A stretch of 64,000 nucleotides of DNA from Hemibagrus wyckioides (Eukaryota > Chordata > Actinopteri > Siluriformes > Bagridae), in the NCBI RefSeq assembly GCF_019097595.1, contig NC_080714.1, forward strand, positions 21,377,259-21,441,258, in the 5' to 3' direction. The notes under the pieces are model-generated. The model did no database searches and had not been told where the DNA came from. It saw nothing but the letters and a program-made list of their open reading frames with translations. Numbering within the stretch: the first letter of the stretch is position 1; each line of letters begins with the position of its first letter. Both the position numbers and the translations under genes were made by a program. This document shows positions 23,756 to 35,620 of this stretch, one piece after another.

Positions 23756-24050
23756 TTGGTAGTGTAGTGGATAGCATTGTCTTTTCATAGCTCTGGGATC
23801 CTTATTTTGATCCTGAGCTTGTGTTACTGCCTGTGCTGTGCTTTGTATATCTTCCATGTCCCATGGGTTTCTTTGGGTTCTCTGGTTTCCTCTTACCTCC
23901 CAAAAATATGCCAGGAGGTGAATCGGCTAAGATAAATCATCCATTAGAGTTTGTGTGTGTGTGTGTGTGTGTGTAAGGTGCCCTGAAATGCCTAGACCAT
24001 TGCAATGTGATTACTGCAGATGAGGGACAGGAAGATTTTATTGTCTTAGC
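23756..24050 (+). repeat. tRNA-headed SINE, second family
   Basis: TTGGTAGTGTAGTGGATAGCATTGTC is the head and ATTTTGATCCTGAGCTTGTG the eroded B box. GGGTTCTCTGGTTTCCTCTTACCTCCCAAAAATATGCC matches the body of 15650-15826. A (TG)n run at 23948-23975 lies within the 3' part. Confidence 0.7.
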
Positions 24051-24329
24051 ACCACAATGCAAGTTATGTGTATATTATTTAAATGTAAATTATCTTATAT
24101 AACATGTCATATAGGGACCATAATGCATCTCTGATAATAATGTCAGCTTGGAAAGTGTCATAACCTTTATAAAAAAAAAAAATCTCATGTCTCGTATCAA
24201 GATGATAAGAAAATGAATGAAAGCAGTCTTTAGGACAGTGCATGATGTAAGCCTTCATGAATATTTATGTGAGTTCATACTAGTTAGGAAGGACATTAGC
24301 TCTATGAACAATATACTGTTTGTATTGTT

Positions 24330-24560
24330 TGTAGGTCAAGTGTCGAGAACTTTTTATTGTCATTTCAACCATCTACAGCTGATGCAGTACACAATGTTCC
24401 TCCAGGACCATGGTACTACATAAAACAAAGAACTACAAGAGAACTAAGCACACTACACAGTGCTACATAAAGTGCATGTGTAAGACACTACAGTCCAATA
24501 CAACAGTTAACAGTGGACGGTGCAGCACTGACCAGTACACAGTTTTGTAATGAGTACAGT
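24330..24560 (-). repeat. LINE 3' untranslated region (Rex1-like), minus strand
   Basis: The reverse complement reads TGTAGTACCATGGTCCTGGAGGAACATTG...GGTTGAAATGACAATAAAAAGTT, the same family as 53230-53612. The part to the right (CACTACACAGTGCTACATAAAGTGCA...CACTGACCAG) continues the 3' UTR into more upstream sequence. It is an old 5'-truncated insertion. Confidence 0.7.
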
Positions 24561-26235
24561 GCAACAGAAAAATGCTGTAGATGTGAACATGAACTTAAAC
24601 TTGTTACCATTAGAGCTTGATTGACTTTATAACAATACATGAATGTGAAATTAGTTGGCAGATTACTTGTCATTTAGACTAAACTTGTCATATTAAAAGA
24701 CAATAAGAACACAAAAAAAAATGCAAGTAGCAGACCATTAATTCACGTAGATGAAATATGTACACTAGGATAGCAGATTATGTAAGGGAGACAGGCGAAA
24801 CAGTGAATCTCATTCGTGCTTGGCAGAATGACAATGCTAAACAGATGCAGATGCTAATGACTCAACCCTACATAGCGCTCATCTCAAACTAAGAAATCAT
24901 CATCAATTAAGCCCACCAGCACTAATATGATTTATTGCACAGACTTTAGCGAGCTCTCACCATGAGGGGTTTTAATTTCAAACAGCACTGGACAAATCCA
25001 CCACCTTCCCACACAGAACTGGAAGCCAGCAACATGATAGCAAACCAGTCCCTGACACAGAGATCTTATTTTGTAAACTCCTTCTACACTTCATTCATGC
25101 GTCACTCGACTGGCGCAGATGCTGTAGATTGAGAAAGGGAAGGAGACCGAAGGAGAAAAAGACAGATACAAAGGAGTTTCACAGCTTACCCCGTGGAACA
25201 GCCCCTCAGGAGAGTTGAAGTAGAACTCGTTCTGCAGAAATGAATGAGAATCACTGGAGTGGAACAAATGTCTAGATCTTCAAAAGCTACTTCAGCTGTA
25301 ATCGAGGCAAAGAAAAAAAAAAACATCTTGCCTGACCATGAACCTTCCTGGACTAAAAAAAATGAAATGGATGTTCTCTCAGAACTCTGTGCATAAATGA
25401 TGGTTGTACTCATTTGCTGTTTTAACTGGCCAAGGTGCAGGCACTAACAGACACTGTCGCAGCAAATTAAATGGATCCAAGCCTATTTTGCAGCTAATTT
25501 CTGCAAAGGTTTGCATGATGGCATTGATTGATCATGCAGGAAATGTTGTGCTACATTTAGATGCAATCAGCACGTTCTTATCAAAGCAAGATGTAAGGTC
25601 TCTCTATTCTCAGCTTCTCCACCATTTGTACTGGCCACATGACAAGGGCGCTCAATTCATCAGTACAAAATCTTTTCGGCGAAAGCAGAGGGAATTTTTA
25701 TCTGTAATAAATAATATAATTTGCCAAATAGGTCACTATTCCACATAAAATATGGATACGGTTATTATTCAGTTATTCCATGACCTTTTGTATCCGTTCC
25801 TGCTGTGAGCCTCGACAGTGTCTTACAATGACTGAATTCCAAAAACAGCCCTTAATTCAGTCAGGACTGTCATTTGGTCTCACATAAGAGTGCAAAGAGT
25901 TTTTACCTCAGTACAACTGAATGCACACATATTCTACCTATCTTTACATACATGAAGCATTTATGTGACAACAGATGCAAAAACATAATAAAAGTGCTGT
26001 ATGAGTCACATAATCCATCAAATAACACATAAAAACATTCCTTTAAATATTCACTGGGAACGTCTTCTTCATAACACAATAAGCTGAATTTTTTTCTTAG
26101 TGTGTTAAATTCAGAAAAGAGGAAAAATAGAGAGGCTATACAACTGTTTATAGCTGCAGACATTCCACAACATTTAACTTTATTATAAGCCAATAAAAGT
26201 ATGCGCAGTTCTAATTAATTTCAAACAAAGCAATG

Positions 26236-26699
26236 TGTCAGGAACAGCTGGACAGTTCCCTGCCAGGCCCAGAGAGGGCGCTGGCAGGTGAACCTTGGAA
26301 GCATGCTTCTTTGTGTGTCTTTTGTTACGCCTTTCCTATTGTTCCTATCCTGATTGTGTCACCTGTATCCCATTAGCCCTAATGTTTACCCCTATAAATA
26401 GGGATCCTTGTGTTTGTGTCCTTGTCCATGATTGTTATCTGTACCGTGGTTTCTGTTGGGGTTTTGTTTGCTAGGTTCCATGGCCAAGCTAAGGTCTAGG
26501 TTTTGTTTTGTTTAGTTTAGTTAACCACGCCATGTCTTGTGTTACGTTTGTTTCCCTATGTCGCGTCTTAAATGTAATAAAAGCAGTACTTCACTGAATC
26601 CTGCGCATGGGTCTCATTACACCGTGTGCTGGCGTGCGCACACACACCACGGGCGTCTTGGGTTGAGCCCCGCATAGGGCGGGGGTCCCAGACGTTACA
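26236..26699 (+). repeat. 5' LTR
   Basis: The repeat is 464 bp and carries its own expression signals: a TATA box (TATAAATA, 26393-26400) and a polyadenylation signal (AATAAA, 26576-26581). Transcription would start just downstream of the TATA box and end after AATAAA, which defines U3, R and U5 in order. It starts TGTCAGG and ends GACGTTACA. Confidence 0.93.
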
Positions 26700-27233
26700 G
26701 AATCATGGACCATCTTTGAGACCCAGTGGGATTCCCAGCTAGTTCCTGTATCCAGCAAGGATTTGCAGTCTGCTGGCTAGAGCCCTGGACAACCGGTGGA
26801 GGGCATCTGGCGGATCCTTTTCCCCGTTTCCCCAGGGAGGTGTCCCCATCTTCGTTATGGTCGAGGACGTCGCTCTCCCAGGGAATTTATAAGGAGGACG
26901 TCACTCGACTTCAGGCCATGGGGGACACCCCTTTTTATCGGTCCCACTGGAGGTGGGCTTCCACCATTTTCCAGCCAGGGACGCCGCTCCGCGATGGAGT
27001 TTCCGTGGAGGACGTTACTCGGCACCACGGGTGGAAGACGCTTCCCTCCCGTCTCTTGCCATGGCCGGATGTCAACTTACCCCTGGGACCTGGGGCATCG
27101 CCGTAGACTGCATTTATGAACTACATCAGGCCTTGCATCTCCCCTCTATGAACTACATCTCCCGCCTACTCCTGAGGCGTCCCCTAGGCGGAGGTTGGGC
27201 GCTTCGGGAGCTGCGCCTTAGAGGAGGGGGTTA
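26700..27233 (+). other. Internal region of the LTR element, no pol
   Basis: This is 534 bp of GC-rich sequence, very unlike the AT-rich surroundings. A possible primer-binding site is the TGG-starting stretch from 26706, seven bases after the LTR, but I cannot match it to a tRNA. Open frames of up to 139 codons overlap in all three plus-strand frames. The one at 26726-27106 contains two EDVTR motifs. They correspond to a loosely repeated DNA motif GAGGACGTYRCTC seen three times (near 26860, 26895 and 27008). No capsid, protease, reverse transcriptase or integrase motif is present. It may be a residue of gag or simply packaging sequence. Confidence 0.7.
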
Positions 27234-27690
27234 TGTCAGGAACAGCTGGACAGTTCCCTGCCAGGCCCAGAGAGGGCGCTGGCAGGTGAACCTTGGAAGC
27301 CTGCTTCTTTGTGTGTCTTGTTATGCCCTTCCTATTGTTCCTATCCTGATTGTGTCACCTGTATCCCATTAGCCCTAATGTCTACCCCTATAAATAGGGA
27401 TCCTTGTGTTTGTGTCCTTGTCCATGATTATCTGTACCATGGTTTCTGTTGGGGTTTTGTTTGCTAGGTTCCATGTCCAAGCTAAGGTCTAGGTTTTGTT
27501 TAGTTTTGTTTAGTTAACCACGCCATGTCTTGTTACGTTTGTTTCCCTATGTCGCGTCTTAAATGTAATAAAAGCAGTGCTTCGCTGAATCCTGCGCATG
27601 GGTCTCATTACACCGTGTGCTGGCATGCGCACACACACCACGGGCGTCTGGGGTCGAGCCCCGCATAGGGCGGGGGTCCCAGATGTTACA
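27234..27690 (+). repeat. 3' LTR
   Basis: The repeat is 457 bp and is a direct copy of the 5' LTR, with TATAAATA at 27389-27396 and AATAAA at 27567-27572. The 7-bp length difference comes from three small indels (2, 3 and 2 bp). Confidence 0.93.
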
Positions 27691-28277
27691 CAATGAATAA
27701 TACAGTATAAGAGAAGCGATAGTGTAATTAAATATTACAGTTAACACTAGTGAAAGATGTCCGGTGTTAGTTTCAATGTTTCATCAAGGATTGCTTTTAA
27801 TTTTCCAAAACTCAAAGCACTGATAAACACATTGCACTACTACCGATAAAACATTAGCATTCCAAGGGTTGCCATATCATGCCCTTTAATCCCAGTGGTA
27901 TGGAAACAAACAATTTTGTAGTAATAAATATAATTTAATGCAACATGATTTAACATGGACCAGAAGAGTTATAAACATTTACTAGAGTAGAAAGTGACCG
28001 CTTCTCTGCAGCACCTCTGCAAGTGCACACATGCTTTACACTAGTCCTTGTTTTATTGGTGTGATGTGGCGAAATCTCAATACGTTTATGGCAATGAGAC
28101 GCATCAGTCTCACATATGGATGCAATAAAAATATTGATAACAGTGTCACATAGCAACATTAATCCAGTGTTGGGATGGAAAAGACTAATTCTGCTTAGAC
28201 TAAGCCTGTGCAATGATACTGTGTTTATAATATAAAATAAACATTTGTGCTTAAATGAAGTTGAATGCAGTTACTTT

Positions 28278-28420
28278 ATTGAGTCTGATTGGTCATAAGG
28301 TGTTGATTCATTTTTTATAACAGTAATGTAATTCAAAACACAGGGATTTAATGTATTAATGTACACAGGGATGTAAACATGTATGCTGTAATAGGAAAAC
28401 AATAACCTCTGAGATGAACT
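28278..28420 (+). repeat. Dispersed repeat family A (MITE-like), copy 3
   Basis: GAGTCTGATTGGTCATAAGGTGTTGATTCATTTTTTATAACAG...TATTAATGTACACAGGGATG. It shares the start and the order of blocks with 20784-20945. Confidence 0.5.
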
Positions 28421-28947
28421 GTAGTACTATTGTTGATTATTTTCCTATAATAACTTATTAGTATTTTCCTACAACAATACACACACTGAATTCTGCATGC
28501 CGGCTTTGCATAGCTATTCACCTGCTATAGCCCTCATAATATCTGCTATTCATCATCATTAGTGGATACAATAACTGTCAGAAGATGAGAATCTGTCAAA
28601 ACAATTTACATTATAGAAACAGAACCTTTGCAAATATAATTAAACAGTGATGTCAAACAGTGAGTGTACATCATTTTTCTTTCTGTTTAGTCCTCATTAA
28701 AGAGCTGGGCTGTGTTTTTGTCAACTATAGTGGTGACTATTGTTCAGATTGCTCTACATTATTTGGTAATGTGGTCACAAGAAATGTTTTTTACTCCGTC
28801 TGTTTATCTGTTTATATAACAGTTATAGAAATTCACATTTTGTGGTTTTGTGGTTCTATACCACAAGATATATATATATATATGTATTTCACAATTTTCA
28901 TTTATTATTTTTTTTGTTCACATTTTCAAGTTAATTATTATTATATT

Positions 28948-28952
<5 letters not shown>

Positions 28953-29021
<69 letters not shown>

Positions 29022-29080
29022 TATATATATGAATTGTAATATATGTATATATATATTTTTTTATATATATATATATATTT
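28953..29080 (+). repeat. (TA)n array cluster
   Basis: A run of about 80 bp of TA (28953-29030), then GAATTGTA and two shorter TA runs. It is self-complementary and cruciform-prone. Confidence 0.95.
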
Positions 29081-29125
29081 TTACATTTCCAAGTGTAATC
29101 TTTTCACATTATTCCTGATTTTTCA

Positions 29126-29130
<5 letters not shown>

Positions 29131-29162
<32 letters not shown>

Positions 29163-29218
29163 AGACAAAGAGAGAGAGAGAGAGAGAGATAGAGAGAAAG
29201 AGAGACAGACAGACAGAC

Positions 29219-29301
<83 letters not shown>
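29131..29301 (+). repeat. Compound (TG)n-(GA)n-(GACA)n-(GATA)n microsatellite
   Basis: Four adjoining arrays in 171 bp: TG 29131-29160, GA 29161-29205, GACA 29203-29220, GATA 29221-29300. Confidence 0.95.
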
Positions 29302-29963
29302 CTGTAGTTCCTCACAGCACTGATTAAAGAAATGGAAAAGAATGATGTTCGATGAAATCTGATTACAGTTCTTTTGTTATTACACTAGAATTCCCATGTG
29401 GTGATATAATTTCACTAGTGCCCTAAACTAATCCCACTACTTCTTAATCCTGAAAGAGCAATCTTCAAAGTCCATAATCAGCAATGGCACACAGTGAGCC
29501 GTTTAGCCACAGCAGAGATTAGTCATTGTTGTAGCCAGCAGAAGCAGTGCCATAGCTAACAGAAATAATATCAGCCGCCAAGACAAAACCAGCCTGTAAT
29601 GAAGCCATATACACATTGATAGATGATCAGGCAAGCCAATTAAATTAGTCCATTAGACTCCTGCCTTTTTCAGAAGATGTGTAGGAAACATTGTTCTAAG
29701 TATGCATTTGTATACTGCTGAAGATGTATGAAACACTGTTACTGCAAATTGAGCGATATTAATTTAGAGAAGCTATTTTGGTTCTTCTTCACTGATATAC
29801 AAGTCAGATAGAGTCTAGATAAAAAATGAGGATTAAGGATGGATTAGTACATACTTGGCCCCTGGGCAGGAATGTAAGCAGGTCACCACTCCATAAATGG
29901 CTGGATTTGTGACGACAAGCCTCCCTCTATTCAGAGTGAGTCGAATATGGAATAATTATTATG
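29302..29963. other. Unique sequence with a possible conserved non-coding block
   Basis: 29440-29665 is complex, non-repetitive and rich in homeodomain-like cores (CCAATTAAATTAGTCCATTAGAC). No open frame suggests an exon. Confidence 0.3.
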
Positions 29964-30180
29964 TACACTCACTGGCCATCTTAAGAGCAACACTTGTACC
30001 TGCTAATTCAGGCAATTAGCCAATCATCCAATCATCTGCACTTCACTTGCAATGCATAAAATCATGCAGATGCAGGTCAAGAGCTTCAGTGGGAAAAAAA
30101 AGTGAAAAGAAACTGCTGATCTCTGGGGATTTTCACACAAACATCCAGTGAATAGCAAATCTGATGGCAGAAACTTTTCC
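29964..30180 (+). mobile_element. Decayed Tc1-like relic, 5' end
   Basis: It begins TACACTCACTGGCCATCTTAAGAGCAACAC and continues GCAATGCATAAAATCATGCAGATGCAGGTCAAGAGCTTCAG, the 5' end of the family also seen at 16.9 kb (which has ATCATGCAGATACAGGCCAAGATCTTCAG). After an internal deletion it shows AAACTGCTGATCTCTGGGGATTTTCACACAAACATCCAGTGAATAGCA. No coding capacity remains. Confidence 0.7.
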
Positions 30181-30189
30181 AATATTCAA

Positions 30190-31640
30190 CTTCCTAGTTT
30201 CAGTAAGACTTTAGACTTAATGGTTTTTTGGCTAGTTAAGGAGAGTTAACACTTGAAAACAGCCACAAAATCTTGAAAGTTCTTTCTTTTGTTCCCCCAG
30301 GATAACTGAAAACAAATGTGTGCAACTTCGTATTTGTACCCTAGGGAAACAAGAGCAAGTTCATGTAAAGTGAGAGAAAATGAAAAATATTATAAACATT
30401 TCAAGAGTGTGTATAATTATAAAAAGGAATATAATTGAATGTTTACTGTAATTATTATAAAAGTTTGAATATGAATCTTTGGCTAGAGCAAATAGTAGAC
30501 AGTTTGTTTATTGCTCGAGTGTGAAATATTGTGTAGCATATTTATTTTATATAACCATGTTTGCCTATTTGTATGAATCCTGCTAATTATTCTAGAAGAT
30601 TCTTTAACTTTTTTTTCCATCATTGCACGTTCCACACTCTGTATGAATCTTGTTTTTCTGTTTTGTTATTTACTTATTTATTTATTTATTTTTTCAAATC
30701 CTGTGTTGCTGTGATATGCTGGAAAACAATGAGCAAAATCCCTAAAGGAAGGCTCATTCCACAGCAGTGGTTTGATTAATCCAAGTGATATTGCTTCGCT
30801 TATGAAAAGCCCTTCAGCTTCCAATGCATATAATAAGTGGGTGCCATTATTGTGTAAGTACTCCTGCCAGCACAAGCAAATCATTTGTAAGATACTTCGC
30901 AAACGTCAGAATTTACCTGTGATGGTTGAAATAAAATATTGCACAAAGAAGGCTGTTTTCTATATCTTTGTTTAGTGTTAAATCATTTTTTGTCACTGTA
31001 TGTCACTATAAGTATAATTTCTACACTTAGTGTCTTCACTGGCATTATATGAAATATTAAATACACATGAGAGTTAAAAATAAAATCGCCAAATGAATTT
31101 TAGTTGGCTGTCTAGAGAACAAAGTCTCTCCAGACGACTTAGGACATCTCAAGGTCTTCTTGCAGCCATTATTCTTTAGAACAATATCGCTCCACATTTA
31201 TCTATTACAAGCCGCCAGTTGTAGAATCATTTTCGGCTAAAGTATATCCTTGTAGATGCTATCCATTTTATACTTGACACACTGGATTAGTCTCATTCTG
31301 CTTTTCTGTCTAGGAAAGTCTGTATGGATGGAAAGTTTTGATTCATAGGGAAAATTGTCTTAGACTGCTGGTTGAGTAATGGTTTATATCCAGATCCAGA
31401 TGCCAGATCCAGTGGTCTAGATGCAGAACCAGAACTGTATTTCAGTGGACAAAGCCAAGCACTAAAATGTATGAGAATACTATCTTTAGTTCTGTGACTA
31501 CTTTTCTGTACAGAAGGCAGCACAGCTTCTGTTTATTGCAGTTTATCCATTCAAATATATTTCCGTATATTTATTCGAGGAAGGCAGCTCATCAGACCAG
31601 AGATTAGCTGCAGGGCTAGAGCTGTTAGGTCAGAACTCAT
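30190..31640. other. Unassigned sequence
   Basis: No gene or repeat recognised; 31080-31260 is of higher complexity than its surroundings. Confidence 0.4.
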
Positions 31641-31644
31641 CGAA

Positions 31645-31835
31645 TTTTCATTTTATTTCAATTCAATTTAATTTTATCGATATAGTCCTTTTTACAAAGG
31701 ACATTCTCAGTCACAGCAATCCAGAAATAACATTTTTTATTTATATTTATTCCTTCAAAGGAAGTCAGAGAATCCCTGAGATGACTAGAGGAAGAAACCT
31801 TGAGACATAAAAAAGGAACCCATCCTATACTATAA
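31645..31835 (+). repeat. Dispersed fish repeat
   Basis: AATTCAATTTAATTTTATCGATATAGTCCTTTTTACAAAGGACATTCTCAG and CCTGAGATGACTAGAGGAAGAAACCTTGAGACATAAAAAAGGAACCCATCCT match a very common fish repeat by memory. The class (SINE or LINE tail) is not determined here. Confidence 0.55.
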
Positions 31836-32009
31836 TGTCAAGCAGTGTGACGTGTCTTAAAGGAACTTCATTAGAGTTTTAGCTATAAATCTGAAGTATA
31901 CCAAACTAAAGTTACTGATATTATTGAAACAAACAGACTTTATGCTATCCAATGAAACACACTAACATTTATTTAGAATTCTGAAACTCATACAATGAAG
32001 AAAAACTAC

Positions 32010-32080
<71 letters not shown>

Positions 32081-32081
32081 C
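32010..32081 (+). repeat. (GATA)n microsatellite
   Basis: About 17 perfect GATA units. Confidence 0.95.
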
Positions 32082-33845
32082 ACCAGAGAAAAAGATAAAG
32101 TGACGTGGCATTGCCTAGAAAATCTATAAAAGTCTTTCTGCATTCTACTAGATTGTTTTTAAGGTGAAGACTTGATTAAAGTATAGATTTTACAGTACTG
32201 CATCATGCGAAATATTGTTAAACTTGCAGTGACGTTATCTAAAATTGTAATGCTCTTTTGGGAAAGCCACAAATATCCTGCTCCCCGCTGTGATTCGCAT
32301 TCTTTTATTTATGGCGAAAAGTTTGCTGATAATTGACAGTTTTTGAAATCCGCTGCTTTTTGTGTCTACCACACTGTCTCTCTGCGAGTTACTAAAATAA
32401 ATTGAGTGCTTTGGATGAAGATGTGAAATGAACTGCCCAAATTGTGCAGAAGAACATCGGTCGGTTTCTAAAATTCACAGTGGGCTGACATGTCATATCT
32501 CTCTGCCACCTGAGTGACTAATTCAGCTGAACTAAGGTTAGCACAGATGATACAGGCAGATGGGCTGAAGTGTTTGTTTACTAAAGTGCATTAAGAGTTT
32601 GCTACAGCCCTCTAGGTCGTGACAGATCAATCACTGGAACAGTTCTTGTAATGAAAATGCGCTGTCTGTAGCTGAGGTGTAATAGAAGGTAATGGCTTGC
32701 ATCAGATTTTGAATTTTTTTTTTTTTTCTCTTACTGGTTGTAATAAAAGTCAGGTTTGCATGAGACCATGCAAACATGAAGTGTAATCATGAGAAGGTTT
32801 GGTAACAATTTGGTTGAAGGGTATACCTAGTGTATTTATTATACATTCATAAGCACCGCATAAATAGTTTATAAATTTTTGCTGGATAATTTATATAAAG
32901 CTTATGTCAAGACATGTATGACGATATCAGAGGTTTTACTTGCTGGACCAGAAAACAAAGCCATATCATGCCTAATCAATTATCTTCATGCATTGACTGA
33001 GATGCATAGAGGTGTTATACATACTTGCATTGTATTTCCAAGCAGCACTTACAAGTATAGAGACAGTCACATAATATGAGACAGACACATGAGTGTTGTA
33101 ACTGTAAATTGAAAAACACTTTACTTTGTGGGTATTAAAATCCTTCACATGGCTAGTACATGGATTTCCAAATTGGTACAAGGCTCCATAATCACTTTAG
33201 AAACATATGGGTTTAACATTTAATTCCGTGCTCCTATTAGAAGTAAATTAATGGACCTTACCTTGTGTGTACTTATTTTATCTACTTCTTAGTCCATTTC
33301 ATTACACCTTGCTCTTATTTATGCCAGCCAAATCAATGCCTCAAACTAAAGTATTTATCAAATTTACATTTATAGCACTCATATGAAGACAAAATTTCTC
33401 AATGAGCTATGAATGTGCTGCTAGTAAAAACACGCTAATAACCTTCAGGATGAGATAAATTACAGCAACACATGATCTTAGTCAGTCAACTCATAGTTAT
33501 AATTGATAGATGCACTCTAAAACATGATAGCTGATTAAGCGATTTGAACTTATTTCTTTAACTTTGTAGGTTTTGAACTTGTTTTCAAAATGAAACTTAA
33601 ACCAATTCATTGTCTTGACTGGTGAGTTGAAACAAAGCTTATATTCAAGTAGATTTTACTCATTGTTTTTAAGGAAGCAGTTTAAAAAATTTGTTCCTAA
33701 GTTTAACCATCTTGAAATCTCTTACAGCGTGGTGTACTAAAAGTTTCCTAAAACCTCCGGCATCATCTTACACATTCTGCGATAAGCCTTTCATATATTC
33801 TCCAGCATTGCTGTATAAAATATTTATGAAATGCTTATGCTTGGT
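32082..33845. other. Unique sequence with a possible conserved non-coding block
   Basis: 32270-32690 is high-complexity sequence with motifs such as GCTGATAATTGACAG and GGGCTGACATGTCATATC. It has no long frame and no repeat similarity that I can see. Confidence 0.3.
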
Positions 33846-33945
33846 TCTGGTAGCTCAGTGCTTAAGAGTCTCGACTGTTCAGTCGTATAAATGAGGCAAA
33901 AATGTGCTCTAGACGAGAGTGTCGGATGCTGTAAATGTAAATGTG
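33846..33945 (+). repeat. tRNA-headed SINE, internally deleted
   Basis: The head TCTGGTAGCTCAGTGCTTAAGAGTCTCGACTG jumps to the tail region (AGTCGTATAAATGAGG...GAGAGTGTCGGATGCTGTAAATGTAAATG). The middle is missing, including the B box and the GGGCCC...AAGGCCC block. Confidence 0.6.
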
Positions 33946-35479
33946 GGGTCCTTCAAATAAAGTGTTACTGAAGAATCTCAATAACTGGTTAAAAAAGGAC
34001 AAGAGGGGCTAAGCCCTTCCTGAGCAAACAGGAAAATTATACAAAATTTTCACAATTTTAACTGATTATCACATTATCACAAGTGATTTAAAATCACTTA
34101 AAGAAAATAAGAAACGAATACAAACAAGCTTTTAAATATGCATATTATATCTCAAAGCCTAAAATCTCAACACTATATAGGCCATTAACATTGCTGTTAT
34201 TTTCTGTTAAAAAAATACCTTGTTGTTTTTACTTTATAGGAATCAAAAGTAACAGCATACCGGTGGTCATAAGAAATAAAAACACATATGTAGAGGCTGG
34301 AGCTGATTTCCTTCTAGCCCAGATAATAGATTCACACAGCCTGAAGTTGTCTGTTGTTTCATTACTCAGAGCAAAACAAGCTATAGGTTAAATGTCCATT
34401 GAGGCTAAACCTCAAAGGAAGGTCACATCCCTGTCACAACCTTATGATTGAGAAGACACAAATGAAATACAGCACAAACATGAACAACATGGATTACATT
34501 CTCAATGATCAATTTATTTCTTTCCGATACGTTTTTCTTCCAAAAGAAATTTGGAGGAGTTAAGAATAACAGAAAAATATGAATAACATCATCCAATGTA
34601 GAAAATACTGTGGATTTTTGAGACTTGTTTTGAACATAGGAGCATATGGAACACTGTGCTTGCGGATCGAAAGAGACAGTTCACGATCATGGACTAGCGC
34701 TCTGCCTATATCTATGCAAAGTAATGCTATAAGGTTCAACCCAAGTGGTTTCATAATAGCGACAGAAAGTTACTGATGGATGGTAAAAATTAGTCCCAGC
34801 ACTCACACTCAATATTCCAAACAGCAATCACTGTCAATAATCATACTGATTGCCACTAAAATGTAATACTTTAGGGGATTCAATATCTCAGGAGACACTT
34901 CACTCAGACGACATTGGCAAGAAAATGATTGACATATAAATAAAAAATAAAATATTAAAAAATGATTTTTTTTTTCATTTCCTGAGGCAGTCAGCTCTCA
35001 GACTGTAAACGGCATTTGACGATGTCTAGATCTTCAGAGTAGTGCCAGTCTGGAACTCTGACTGAAATATCTAAAAATGAGTTTCACTAGTACTGTAAAC
35101 AGTTTTCAAGAGAGTTTCAATTGCATTCATCAAAATTAGATAAATATTTCATACTGTTAGTATTGAGGAGCATAGAAATCGCCTGTGAATTCTGGTTGAC
35201 CTGCTAAAGAGAACAAGCAAGAAATCTTCTTCACATTGGTGATGAAGCAAATGTACTTGTTTGTATACTGCAAGTGGTGCTTTTATTATATCTTAGGTTC
35301 AAGAGCCACCAAACTGGTGCCATGACCCGGATCAGTCCTGAATCCAGTGAAGCATGCTTTATAAAAATAAAATAAATTTGATATGTTTTGTTTTAAAGTT
35401 TTTTTAAATGCTGATTGCTTAAGATATGATGAGGCTCACAAACACTGAAACAGGGAAAAGCACGTGCCTACTTTTACGG

Positions 35480-35620
35480 GCTGTGGTAGCTTAGTGGTTA
35501 AAGTGGTGGACTACTTGTGAGCTTGAATCTCAAGTCTACCAAGCTGCCATAGCTGGGCCCTTGAGCAAGGCCCTTAACCTTCAAATGATCAGTTGTATAA
35601 AATGAAATAAATGTAAATAC
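35480..35620 (+). repeat. tRNA-headed SINE, plus strand
   Basis: It starts GCTGTGGTAGCTTAGTGGTTAAAG (A box) and has GAGCTTGAATCTC (eroded B box). It continues ACCAAGCTGCCATAGCTGGGCCCTTGAGCAAGGCCCTTAACCTTC and ends in AAATGAAATAAATGTAAAT. Same family as 2868-3068. Confidence 0.8.

Larger units (their letters stand above)
22912..26230. other. Unassigned apart from listed SINE and LINE pieces
   Basis: GTGCCCAAAGTT occurs at 22912 and again at 23102, possibly the edges of an unknown 200-bp repeat. Otherwise nothing is assignable. Open frames here are short and random-looking. Confidence 0.4.
26236..27690 (+). mobile_element. Compact non-autonomous LTR retrotransposon
   Basis: Two direct long terminal repeats (464 and 457 bp) flank only 534 bp. 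The element begins TGTCAGG and ends GTTACA, giving TGT...ACA ends. It is bracketed by a perfect 5-bp target duplication, CAATG (26231-26235 and 27691-27695). A polypurine tract, GAGGAGGGGG (27221-27230), lies 3 bp before the 3' LTR. The internal part has no room for pol, so the element must have moved using enzymes from another element. The layout resembles Ty3/Gypsy-derived TRIM or internally deleted elements; the superfamily is inferred. The LTRs differ at 14 substitutions and 3 small indels, about 3%, so insertion was not very recent. Confidence 0.93.

Noticed and set aside
26726..27372. Overlapping 107-139 codon frames in the LTR element taken as gag
   Set aside because: They overlap in three frames, one continues into the 3' LTR, and no zinc knuckle or capsid motif is visible. 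Kept only as part of the internal region.
28660..29118. A 152-codon frame with long Tyr-Ile repeats
   Set aside because: Translation of (TA)n arrays only.
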